This document shows, one piece after another, positions 54,737 through 62,856 of a DNA stretch of 64,000 nucleotides. Under the pieces are notes generated by a model. That model was given only the letters and a program-made list of their open reading frames with translations, was not told where the DNA came from and did no database searches. This DNA is from Marinobacter sp. 2_MG-2023 (lineage in GTDB: Bacteria; Pseudomonadota; Gammaproteobacteria; Pseudomonadales; Oleiphilaceae), in the NCBI RefSeq assembly GCF_030546935.1, contig NZ_JAUOPH010000006.1, positions 124,001 through 188,000 of the forward strand, in the 5' to 3' direction. The first letter of the stretch is position 1. Every line of letters begins with the position of its first letter. The position numbers and the translations under genes were made by a program.

Positions 54737-55528
54737 TCAGCCAGCACCCTCACCAGCGCTCTCAGTTGCTACCTGCTCTCTTACCGAGGCCACAAACTCG
54801 CTCATAAAGGCCAAAAAAACGCCCAACATACTGCCGAGCAACACCGCCAACACAGCGATGAGACTGCGTTTAGGGGCTACTTTTTCGGCACTTTGACGGC
54901 TGGTAACTAGTACCTCAACTCCCTGTAGGCCCTCAAGCCTACCCTCAAGCTTTGAACGCCGCTCTATGGCACCGGCGATAGCTTCACCAGCATCTTTTTC
55001 ACCTTTCAATGTCTCAACAGCGCTCTCGACAGATTCGATCTGTCGCTGCAAGCTCTGCCGTTCGCTCTTGATCAATACATCCTGGTCGTCTTTAACGCTG
55101 TTTATCAGGGCACTGTGGGCAGCGCTAACCGCCTGACCTTCGCCCTTTGTCGTAATGCTTTCAAAACGAATAAGACCGGTGCTTTCGGGATTGTTGAAAA
55201 CCACATCGAAGGGCAGCTTTCTGCCGTGCTCTTCGCGATAACGCGTCTGCACTTCTGGCAACCAACGGCTCTCCAGCGTTGCAATAGTTGTCTCGGGAGG
55301 CTGCACAAATTCCTTGCTGTCTTTTTGCGCGATCTGAACAAGGCTAACGTATTCGAACTCGTCCGGCATCCACAGCGCGTACCCCAAGCCAACTAAGGTG
55401 ACGAAAATAAACACCACATAAAAAACCCGGCGCCTGCGAACAAACGTTGCAACCAGGTCAACCAAGCTGATTTCATCGGAATAATCTGGCCGCTGACCGG
55501 CCGGGGGCGTGTTTTGCATCTCATTCAT
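54737..55528 (-). CDS. wzz: Wzz-family chain-length regulator (shorter copy)
   Basis: A 263-residue protein with Wzz layout: first membrane helix about residues 34-54 (FYVVFIFVTLVGLGYALW), a periplasmic domain with a coiled coil (SERQSLQRQIESVESAVETL) and a second helix about 220-245. The motif VAPKRSLIAVLAVLLGSMLG marks the C-terminal membrane-proximal proline region. It is shorter than the copy at 49430. Two chain-length regulators in one locus could give two length classes or act in different steps. It lies between rfaH and wzi. Confidence 0.85.
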   Translation of the reverse strand: MNEMQNTPPAGQRPDYSDEISLVDLVATFVRRRRVFYVVFIFVTLVGLGYALWMPDEFEYVSLVQIAQKDSKEFVQPPETTIATLESRWLPEVQTRYREEHGRKLPFDVVFNNPESTGLIRFESITTKGEGQAVSAAHSALINSVKDDQDVLIKSERQSLQRQIESVESAVETLKGEKDAGEAIAGAIERRSKLEGRLEGLQGVEVLVTSRQSAEKVAPKRSLIAVLAVLLGSMLGVFLAFMSEFVASVREQVATESAGEGAG

Positions 55529-55661
55529 TAAATTGTAACCTGGAGCACGTATTTTGTAATGGGAGCGAACAATCCTGCGAGAACTGGTTCAGCGCCAATA
55601 GACTTACTAGCCTACAGTGTAGACCTTATTATTTACGTTAATACCCAGTAAGCCTTCCGGA

Positions 55662-56141
55662 CTAGTGCCTTATGGCCGAAACCGACACCTTCACTGATTG
55701 TTGTTTCTGCATAAAGCTGATCAACACAATAGCCCGCTCTTCACCGTCATAAGCCTGAAAAACTGCGTTGATGCCCTCGAACGGGCCTTCGCTTAGCTGA
55801 ACGGCCTCTCCAGGTTTCAGCCCGCCATGCTGTTGAACCGTATCGAGGCCCTGTTTAACTTGCTGGATCACCTCATCAGAAATGGCTGCCGGCTTATTAG
55901 CGAAGCTGACGACGCGCAGCACGCCGCGGGTTGAGCGTAGCTTTGCCCAACATGGATCGGTTTGCTCCAGTTGCACAAAGAGGTAACCAGGAAAAAGCGG
56001 CTCAAGTTTTATAGACCGCTTTCCAGCTTTTATTTTTTCCACCTGAATTTTCGGGTAAAAACAGGTCATCTCCTGATTTTGCAGATGCGCCAATGCGCGA
56101 TCACCTTGGGCAGGCTTGTGCTGCAGCGCGTACCAAGTCAT
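55662..56141 (-). CDS. rfaH: RfaH-like transcription antiterminator
   Basis: A 159-residue NusG-family elongation factor. The N-terminal domain (WYALQHKPAQGDRALAHLQN, FYPKI, EPLFPGYLFVQL) and the C-terminal KOW-like domain (GEAVQLSEGPFEGINAVFQA) are both present. The N-terminal sequence fits RfaH rather than NusG, since NusG is usually next to rplK and longer. RfaH keeps RNA polymerase moving through long surface-polysaccharide operons at ops sites. Its position as second gene of the locus, upstream of all polymer genes, fits self-contained control. A weak ops-like sequence occurs in the wzi leader. Confidence 0.88.
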   Translation of the reverse strand: MTWYALQHKPAQGDRALAHLQNQEMTCFYPKIQVEKIKAGKRSIKLEPLFPGYLFVQLEQTDPCWAKLRSTRGVLRVVSFANKPAAISDEVIQQVKQGLDTVQQHGGLKPGEAVQLSEGPFEGINAVFQAYDGEERAIVLISFMQKQQSVKVSVSAIRH

Positions 56142-56187
56142 ACGATTCCGTAGTTAATTTATGGTGAGCGGAAACCCTAAATGCGTA

Positions 56188-56955
56188 TCAAAAATACCAG
56201 TTTCCTGCAGCAATAAAATACGGATTTAACACATCCTCTTTGCCATACCTCAGGGATTCGCCATCCATAGTGTTCACATTGCCGCCCGCCGCAAGCAACA
56301 CTGCATGGGCTGCGGCCGTATCCCACTCACTGGTAGGCCCCATGCGCGGATAAAGATCGGCGTGGCCTTCGGCTATGCGGCAAAGTTTCAGGGAGCTGCC
56401 AGCCTGAATCGTTTTGTGGGCTCCAAGTGCTCGAATAAAGTCGCGGGTCTCATCATTCATGTGGTTTTTGCTGGCGACAACTCGCTTGGTCGCCGGGGGC
56501 TCCGCAACGCGGATACGGTGAACCTGCCCGGTTCGGTCACGCTTATGAGCGCCTTCACCCTTTATTCCCCAAAAAGCTTCTTTCAGTGCAGGGGCTGTAA
56601 CCACACCCATTACCGGCACTCCGTCTTCAATCATGGCAATATTCACCGTGAACTCGCCGGTACGCTGGGTAAACTCTTTGGTGCCATCAATCGGATCAAC
56701 CAGCCAGAACCGGCGCCAGTGCTTGCGCTCTTCCCAACTAGCCTGCATACCCTCTTCGGAGAGGATTGGGATGTCCCGACTTATGTTACGGAGACCTTTT
56801 ACTATAATCTCGTGGCTCGCAACATCCGCAGCGGTGATAGGTGATTCATCTTCCTTGTAGCTCACCCTGAAATCAGACTGGTAGATATGAAGAACTTTGG
56901 TGCTGGCTTCATCCGCTACTTTAATAACGTCCGGGAGTATTGAGCTATAGTGCAT
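56188..56955 (-). CDS. cysQ: 3'(2'),5'-bisphosphate nucleotidase CysQ
   Basis: A 255-residue Mg-dependent, Li-sensitive phosphatase of the inositol monophosphatase superfamily that removes 3'-phosphoadenosine 5'-phosphate, a by-product of sulfate activation. The metal-binding motifs are present: PILSEEG, WLVDPIDGTKEF and EWDTAAAHAVL. The start is taken at ATG 56955 with AGGA 8 bases upstream; a frame open to 57063 would add an unrelated N terminus. It is the most upstream minus-strand gene of the polysaccharide locus and may be co-transcribed with rfaH, 46 bases away. Confidence 0.92.
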   Translation of the reverse strand: MHYSSILPDVIKVADEASTKVLHIYQSDFRVSYKEDESPITAADVASHEIIVKGLRNISRDIPILSEEGMQASWEERKHWRRFWLVDPIDGTKEFTQRTGEFTVNIAMIEDGVPVMGVVTAPALKEAFWGIKGEGAHKRDRTGQVHRIRVAEPPATKRVVASKNHMNDETRDFIRALGAHKTIQAGSSLKLCRIAEGHADLYPRMGPTSEWDTAAAHAVLLAAGGNVNTMDGESLRYGKEDVLNPYFIAAGNWYF

Positions 56956-57105
56956 GCCATGGATCCTGCTTCGATAAAGTTTCTGGATAGTAGCAAATAT
57001 TAACAGCTGACCGTACTGAGGCTTTTCTGCAGGGTAGCTTTCAGGCAATCTTGTAGAACTCACTTCAAACGCACCTAACCCACCTGCTCATAAGGTCTTT
57101 CGTGT

Positions 57106-58467
57106 ATGAAACTTCGTTTCCTCGGCGGTACCGGCACGGTAACTGGCTCACGCTACCTGCTTTCCGATGACAAGCATCGCGTATTGATCGATTGCGGTAT
57201 GTACCAAGGCGTTAAAACCCTTCGTAGACGAAACTGGTCAAAGTTCCCTGTAGAGCCCAGTACCATTGATGCAGTCGTTCTTACTCATGCCCACATAGAC
57301 CACTCTGGTTACCTGCCTGCACTGGTGAAAAATGGCTTCAAAGGCAAGATATACTGCACGAAGGGCACCCATGATTTGTGCAAAGTGCTGCTTCCGGATG
57401 CGGGTTATTTGCAGGAAGAGGACGCAAAATACGCTTTCCGGAAGAAATTTTCGAAGCATGCACACCCGGAACCGCTCTTTACGGTGAAGGATGCAATGGA
57501 AGCTCTGAAACATTTTGAACCCCTTCACTACCACGAAACCTTTGAGCCGGTGAAGAACTTTGAAGTCACCTTTACCCCTGCAGGACACATCCTGGGGTCT
57601 GCTTGCGTGCATGTTCACCACAAAGCTGATGATCGCACAGTGGTGTTCAGCGGGGATTTGGGTAGGCAAATTGACCCGATCATGCGTCCACCGGAGCCGA
57701 TCAGCAAAACTGACGTGCTTGTGTGCGAATCAACCTACGGCGACAGGTTGCATGAGGAAACCGACCCGGAGACCGAACTTGCCGAGATCATCACTCGCAC
57801 CGCTGGCCGTGGCGGCATCGTATTGATACCGGCTTTTGCTGTTGGCCGCGCACAGATGCTGCTCTACGTGATTCATAAAATCATGAAAGAAGGGCGCATT
57901 CCCAAACTCCCCGTGTTCCTAAACAGCCCCATGGCCATCAAAGCTACAGAAATATTTTGCAAGCATCATAAAGAACACAAACTAAGCGCCAGCCAATGCG
58001 AAATGATTGACGCTCATACCACGTTCGTCCGCACCGTGGATGAATCCATCAAGCTGGACTCCGCCCGCTACCCTTGCATCATCGTATCTGCCAGTGGCAT
58101 GGCCAGCGGTGGGCGGGTCCTCCACCACCTGAAAACTCTGCTACCGAACTATAGAAACAGCGTCGTGTTCGCAGGCTTTCAAGCTCCAGGAACCCGGGGC
58201 GACCGGTTGGTAGCGGGTGTAGAGTCGGTAAAAATTCATGGAGAATACTGGCCCGTGAAAGCTGAAATTCATAACCTGGGCTCTCTCTCCGCTCACGGCG
58301 ACTACAATGAAATTCTGCAATGGCTTGAACAGGGAACACTTAAGCCAGAAAAGGTTTATGTTACCCACGGCGAAATGCTGGCCAGCGACATCATGCGCAA
58401 GCGAATCCATGAAAAGTTCGGGTGGGACGCTGAGGTACCGGATTTGTTTGAAGAGGTTGAGATTTGA
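57106..58467 (+). CDS. Beta-CASP metallo-beta-lactamase-fold protein (second of two)
   Basis: A 453-residue protein. The motifs are LTHAHIDHSGYLP (motif 2), PAGHILGSACVH (motif 3), FSGDLGRQ (motif 4), ESTYGDR, IPAFAVGRAQMLLYVIH, SASGMASGGRVLHHLK and LGSLSAHGDYNEIL. This is an RNA-processing beta-CASP type with all metal ligands present. It is related to the protein at 31652 but diverged. It overlaps the mscS-type gene by 4 bases (TTGA), suggesting translational coupling. The family contains exo- and endoribonucleases; substrate not predicted. Confidence 0.9.
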   Translation: MKLRFLGGTGTVTGSRYLLSDDKHRVLIDCGMYQGVKTLRRRNWSKFPVEPSTIDAVVLTHAHIDHSGYLPALVKNGFKGKIYCTKGTHDLCKVLLPDAGYLQEEDAKYAFRKKFSKHAHPEPLFTVKDAMEALKHFEPLHYHETFEPVKNFEVTFTPAGHILGSACVHVHHKADDRTVVFSGDLGRQIDPIMRPPEPISKTDVLVCESTYGDRLHEETDPETELAEIITRTAGRGGIVLIPAFAVGRAQMLLYVIHKIMKEGRIPKLPVFLNSPMAIKATEIFCKHHKEHKLSASQCEMIDAHTTFVRTVDESIKLDSARYPCIIVSASGMASGGRVLHHLKTLLPNYRNSVVFAGFQAPGTRGDRLVAGVESVKIHGEYWPVKAEIHNLGSLSAHGDYNEILQWLEQGTLKPEKVYVTHGEMLASDIMRKRIHEKFGWDAEVPDLFEEVEI

Positions 58468-60668
58468 GGTTCACTGAGTACTTTTTCGGCTTTCTCCTTC
58501 TGTTTTCGGCAGCTAGCACTGTTCAGGCCCAACCCTTCACGCTTCCCGGTATTCCCGGGCTTTCGGGAGGGTCTTCTGAGCAAGCCGATGAACAGCAGGC
58601 GTCACCCGAACAACTGACGGAATCTCTTGAGGTCACTATCCAGGCTTTGCAGGATGACGAAAGTCGGCAGGCTCTCGTAGAACAACTCAAGGCACTCCAG
58701 CAGGGGCTGGTAGCGGAATCTTCGCAAACCGCACAAACGAGGGCCGGCGGAGAAGGTCTGCTGGGCGCTCTGGCGGTTCTGTTTGATGAAGCCGCCAACC
58801 CGGATAGCAATGCGGAATCACCACTTGGGAAGTGGAAAGCAAATTTCAGAAATGCCTACAGTGCGGCCGAAAAATTACTGGCAGGCGCATCGTTTCGAGT
58901 GCTTATGGAAACCCTTGCCGGACTCACCGCTTGGCTGTTCGCATTATGGGGTCTCTCGCGCCTGGCCCGCATGTTATACGCCTGGCGAGACTGGCCAGTA
59001 GAGATGCCGAGGCAACCTCGGCCCTGGATGCTGATAGCGCACCTGGCGCGGCGTCTTTTACCCTGGCTGATTACCTTTACCGCGCTCCTGGCGGGACTTC
59101 CCACGTTCGGCATGTCAGAAGGTGCTCAAACCACCGTTCTGATTCTTGCGTACGCCGCCCTGTGCGCCCGGGCACTGACCACATTCTTTGATGTAACCAT
59201 CTCCATCTTCTCCAGCGGTCATCGCCAAACTGCCGTTCTGATACTACGCCGGCGAATTCTGGTGCCACTGTTCATCATAGGCGCGCTTTTCGCTCTAGAA
59301 GATGCCCTGGGCACCGCCGAGCTCACCTCGCAACTCGGCACAGAACTGGCCAGCGCCCTCGCCCTGATATTCAGCATAGTCGCGGCTCTGCTGAGTTTTT
59401 TCCTTATTATTCGAAACCGTCGCCCCGTCACTCATCTGATTCGCAATCGTCCCTATAAACAACGCAAGAATCAGGGTGTCGGGCGCGAAGTGACAGCTTT
59501 GCTGGCGAGGCTTTGGCATATCCCAATGCTGCTCGCTATCAGCGCCTCGGTGGTAGCGGTTTTCGCAAATGGTGGAGAGGCTGATGAGGCCCTGGGCAGA
59601 GCAATGATCTGCGCGTTACTGCTTGCGGCCACACTGGCCATCCAGGGTTTGTTCGGCATTCAGGAAAACAGCCCCAAGCATCGGGCCCTCAGTAAATTCA
59701 GCCAAAGATTAGTGCGTTTTGGATACCGCTTGCTACAGATTGCTGCATGGATGGCGTTTTTTGAGCTGATTCTCCAGACCTGGGACCTATCATTACTCGG
59801 TTTGGGCGAAAAACCACCGATCAGTGTCGGCCTGACGAACAGCCTGATCGGTATAATTCTCACATGGTTAATCGCCAGCATTGCCTGGATCTTTGTTGAC
59901 GAACTGCTGGAAAGGGCACTACGCGAGGGCGATCGAAAGAAAAGAATCAATCCAGCAAGGGCCCAGACAATTGTTCCCATCGCCCGGAACACTCTGCTGA
60001 TTACCATCATCGTTGTAGGGATATTTGTAGGCCTATCCACATTAGGCGTGGACGTAACGCCCCTTCTGGCCGGTGCGGGCATAATCGGCCTCGCAGTCGG
60101 TTTCGGCGCCCAGACGCTAGTTCAGGATTTGATCACTGGCCTGTTTATTGTGGTTGAAGATTCCATGTCGGTCGGTGATTTCGTAGAAATCAACGGCTTC
60201 ATGGGCACAGTGGAAGGGTTCAACTTACGAACTGTTAGGTTGCGGGACCTAGAAGGTGTTGTTCATCACATCACCTTCAGCAAAATCAGCTCCATTCACA
60301 ACATGTCGCGCCAGTTTGGTATCGCGCTGATCAAAATCCGGATTCCCCGTGAACTGCCTATTGATGACGCAATACTTCTGATGGAAGAAACCGCAGAGGA
60401 ACTGCGGACGCAGCCGGATATGCGCTGGCTGATCTGGTCACCGCTTGAGATGCAGGGAATTCATTCTTTTGAAGAAGGTTGCCCGGTATTGCGGATGCGG
60501 ATGCGCACCAAGCCGGAGTGCCAGTGGGATGTTTCTCGGGCGTTTAACTTGCTGCTGAAGCGGAATATGGAGGAGCGGTATATTGATGTTGCTGCGCCTA
60601 GGATTAGTGTTGAGATGAATGGGGAGGGTGGTGCCGGAGCACCGCTAATAGAACGCAAGGCGAGATGA
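58464..60668 (+). CDS. MscS family mechanosensitive channel with long N-terminal region
   Basis: A 734-residue inner-membrane channel. A signal-like N terminus (residues 1-22, TTG start) is followed by a Gln/Ser/Ala-rich periplasmic segment and several membrane helices (about 125-480). The MscS core follows at about residues 490-620 with STLGVDVTPLLAGAGIIGLA, GFGAQTLVQDLITG and a beta domain GDFVEINGFMGTVEGFNLRT. It ends in a cytoplasmic C-terminal domain. It responds to membrane tension and releases solutes on hypoosmotic shock, a family inference. The start overlaps the beta-CASP gene by 4 bases. Confidence 0.9.
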   Translation: MRFTEYFFGFLLLFSAASTVQAQPFTLPGIPGLSGGSSEQADEQQASPEQLTESLEVTIQALQDDESRQALVEQLKALQQGLVAESSQTAQTRAGGEGLLGALAVLFDEAANPDSNAESPLGKWKANFRNAYSAAEKLLAGASFRVLMETLAGLTAWLFALWGLSRLARMLYAWRDWPVEMPRQPRPWMLIAHLARRLLPWLITFTALLAGLPTFGMSEGAQTTVLILAYAALCARALTTFFDVTISIFSSGHRQTAVLILRRRILVPLFIIGALFALEDALGTAELTSQLGTELASALALIFSIVAALLSFFLIIRNRRPVTHLIRNRPYKQRKNQGVGREVTALLARLWHIPMLLAISASVVAVFANGGEADEALGRAMICALLLAATLAIQGLFGIQENSPKHRALSKFSQRLVRFGYRLLQIAAWMAFFELILQTWDLSLLGLGEKPPISVGLTNSLIGIILTWLIASIAWIFVDELLERALREGDRKKRINPARAQTIVPIARNTLLITIIVVGIFVGLSTLGVDVTPLLAGAGIIGLAVGFGAQTLVQDLITGLFIVVEDSMSVGDFVEINGFMGTVEGFNLRTVRLRDLEGVVHHITFSKISSIHNMSRQFGIALIKIRIPRELPIDDAILLMEETAEELRTQPDMRWLIWSPLEMQGIHSFEEGCPVLRMRMRTKPECQWDVSRAFNLLLKRNMEERYIDVAAPRISVEMNGEGGAGAPLIERKAR

Positions 60669-60756
60669 TTATACTCAACTAGCAGGCTTGAATGTACGTT
60701 GGCTGCATAAAGCTCCCACCAACTATTCTTAACCGCTTCATGAGCATCAGTTGCCA

Positions 60757-62229
60757 CTAAGGCATCTGACTCGAGTGACGGGGAAAATTTCCGTGAAGCC
60801 AAAATCGCGGCATTGTTCCAGCAGGCACATTCTCGAAATAGAATTCTCGATCCGTTTCCATGGCCCTGTGATAGTTCTCGACCTCATTCAGCCAGCATAG
60901 GCAACATAGGCCGATTAGAAGCCCAGCAAAAATGGCTGTTCCAGCCCTTGCTTTAGGAAACCTGGTGGCAGACGAACTCGATCCAGTGGCAAGCAATGAC
61001 CAGAATACACTGAGCACCAGAAAACCGGTCAGCATTGAGCCAGGAGCCATAAATACCGCAGAAACTCCAGCGTGAAGCAGGGCGGCTGCAACCGATGCGG
61101 TAAAGGCAGCCAGAGGCACAGCAAGGTCGCTATGCTCTCCCAAATGCACTTCTCTCCGTCGCTGCCATAAAAGTCGGGCCGCCTGACCAACCAATAACAG
61201 AAGAGCACCAATTAACACCCAACCATATTCAGCTGCCCACATTAAATACATGTTGTGGGGGTGACCGAACTTGGGAGACCGGCGGTAAGCTTCAGTAATA
61301 GCCTCATGCGTCACCCAGGATTGCGGTCCCATACCTAGGGGAAAGTTTTCGAGGCTCATGCGCCAAGCCTCGATAAATAATGGCATGCGCCCAGATGCAT
61401 CCGCTTTCAACGAACGAATACTAACTTCGTCTAGTAATACCGAGGGGACCAATACTGAAAGCAACAACCATAAAATGATGCCATATGCCAGATAACGCAA
61501 AAATGTCTTCAGCCAGGGCAACGTCGGACGACCGATCAACAAAACCGCAACAAGCACCCCGAACCCAAGCCCCAACATCGTTCCTCGAGAGGACGAAAGA
61601 AACACAACCCACCACCAAATTGCCGCGCCCAGTGCAGTGAAAAATCGCCACAATCTCTGATTGCGCAGCGGCCCCACGAGGACAGCCAGTGGCAACAATG
61701 GCAGAAACCACGTTGCGATGTGGCTCCAATAGCGAATATTGACAAAGCCCCACGGAATAAAATCCGACAAGTTTGCTACTCGGTCAGAAAGTGCAAACAG
61801 GTACAGAGTTATAGTCGCGCCACCGTATAAAGAAGCCGAGGCAGCTGCAACACTAACCAAAACACCAACAAAGCACTGCTTATTCCTATCGCTTACAGCT
61901 AAAGTGCCCACCAAGACGAAACCTAGAAAGAACGCCGCATACAATCCAGGCTCGGCCCACCTAAAAGGTACCTCGTCAAACGGCAGTGCCAACAAACTAA
62001 ACCCGCCCGCGACCAAGACAGCAGGCCATATGCGGTCGAATAGAGCCCAGCCATACCGATAAACCAACACCACCGCTGAAAAGCTAACCACCCCTGCCAA
62101 CAGGTAAACCAATATAAATCGCTGCGAAGCATATGTATCGAATGGTAGTGACAAAAAATCTGCAAATAAAACGCAGGCGAACACGACAGCAACTAATAAC
62201 CAAAGACCAGCATTCCAGACTTTTTGCAT
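60757..62229 (-). CDS. O-antigen ligase family membrane protein
   Basis: A 490-residue protein with about twelve membrane helices. A large periplasmic loop at about residues 285-340 contains the conserved GHPHNMYLMWAAEYGW with the key His and the LENFPLGMGPQSW region. This loop is characteristic of the WaaL/PglL/Wzy_C family. Because pilA is immediately upstream in the same direction, pilin glycosylation (TfpO/PilO style) is a good possibility. O-antigen ligation to lipid A core is the other. No assignment is possible from sequence alone. Confidence 0.85.
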   Translation of the reverse strand: MQKVWNAGLWLLVAVVFACVLFADFLSLPFDTYASQRFILVYLLAGVVSFSAVVLVYRYGWALFDRIWPAVLVAGGFSLLALPFDEVPFRWAEPGLYAAFFLGFVLVGTLAVSDRNKQCFVGVLVSVAAASASLYGGATITLYLFALSDRVANLSDFIPWGFVNIRYWSHIATWFLPLLPLAVLVGPLRNQRLWRFFTALGAAIWWWVVFLSSSRGTMLGLGFGVLVAVLLIGRPTLPWLKTFLRYLAYGIILWLLLSVLVPSVLLDEVSIRSLKADASGRMPLFIEAWRMSLENFPLGMGPQSWVTHEAITEAYRRSPKFGHPHNMYLMWAAEYGWVLIGALLLLVGQAARLLWQRRREVHLGEHSDLAVPLAAFTASVAAALLHAGVSAVFMAPGSMLTGFLVLSVFWSLLATGSSSSATRFPKARAGTAIFAGLLIGLCCLCWLNEVENYHRAMETDREFYFENVPAGTMPRFWLHGNFPRHSSQMP

Positions 62230-62280
62230 TACATACCCTAGCCAAGGATAAGAATAAAAGTTCGAATCAAACTGACATAC

Positions 62281-62727
62281 TTACAATCGGCAGCCGGTCG
62301 GCAGATAGGACGACTTCCAGCTCGCTGCTATTGCTGTATTATCAACCACGCACTCCCACCTGCCAGCAGCATCGCGATTAAAGCGCAGAATCAAACCTGT
62401 CAATTTCGGGTGGGCAGTGCCACCCAGAGTCACTTGAAGCTGCCCCGATCCGTCAGGATTGAGCATGCCTATATTGATAGCCTGTTCGCCATCAGTAAGG
62501 TTTGACGGACTGTAGCCAATATCGCTATTTGTAACGCCTCCCCCGGAACCTGCGAGCTCTTCAAAAGGGGCTATATAGGCTGATAATTCCCCTACAGCAA
62601 GGTTTGTCTGGGTTTTTATTACGTACCCCTGGTAGGTAGGAACAGCAATGGCAGCCAATATGCCGATGATCGCTACGACGATCATCAGCTCTATCAAGGT
62701 AAAGCCGGCATTTTTAGTCATCAGCAT
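62281..62727 (-). CDS. pilA: Type IV pilin PilA
   Basis: A 148-residue major pilin. The prepilin leader MLMTKNAG is short, with cleavage expected after Gly8, and the following [20 protein letters not shown] is the class IVa helix with Glu at +5 of the mature protein. Near the C terminus there are two Cys (in WECVVDN and PTGCRL) that would form the usual D-region disulfide. No C-terminal Ser is present, so any O-glycosylation site must be internal. The start may alternatively be two codons later (62721). A sigma-54 promoter lies 35-50 bases upstream. Confidence 0.95.
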   Translation of the reverse strand: MLMTKNAGFTLIELMIVVAIIGILAAIAVPTYQGYVIKTQTNLAVGELSAYIAPFEELAGSGGGVTNSDIGYSPSNLTDGEQAINIGMLNPDGSGQLQVTLGGTAHPKLTGLILRFNRDAAGRWECVVDNTAIAASWKSSYLPTGCRL

Positions 62728-62760
62728 TTAGGTTCTGGCAGTTAAGTTAAGTTATATTAA

Positions 62761-62774
62761 GCAATTTCGGAGCC
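62761..62774 (-). promoter_or_regulatory. Sigma-54 promoter of pilA
   Basis: On the minus strand TTGGCTCCGAAATTGCTT has GG and GC 10 bases apart (GG at 62773-62774, GC at 62761-62762), close to the RpoN consensus. It lies 34 bases before the pilA start. PilS-PilR control is the usual pattern for pilA and is inferred here. Confidence 0.8.
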
Positions 62775-62856
62775 AAAATACTGACTAAAAATGAGATTAC
62801 CTCTAAAAGCCTTTATTGCCACACCCTTAGCAACGATCAAGCCTCACAACCAATGA

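Noticed and set aside
60461-60802. A 113-codon minus-strand frame running past the O-ligase stop into the mscS gene
   Set aside because: It is mostly antisense to the mscS-type gene and has no ribosome site; a frameshifted ligase tail is possible but not supported.
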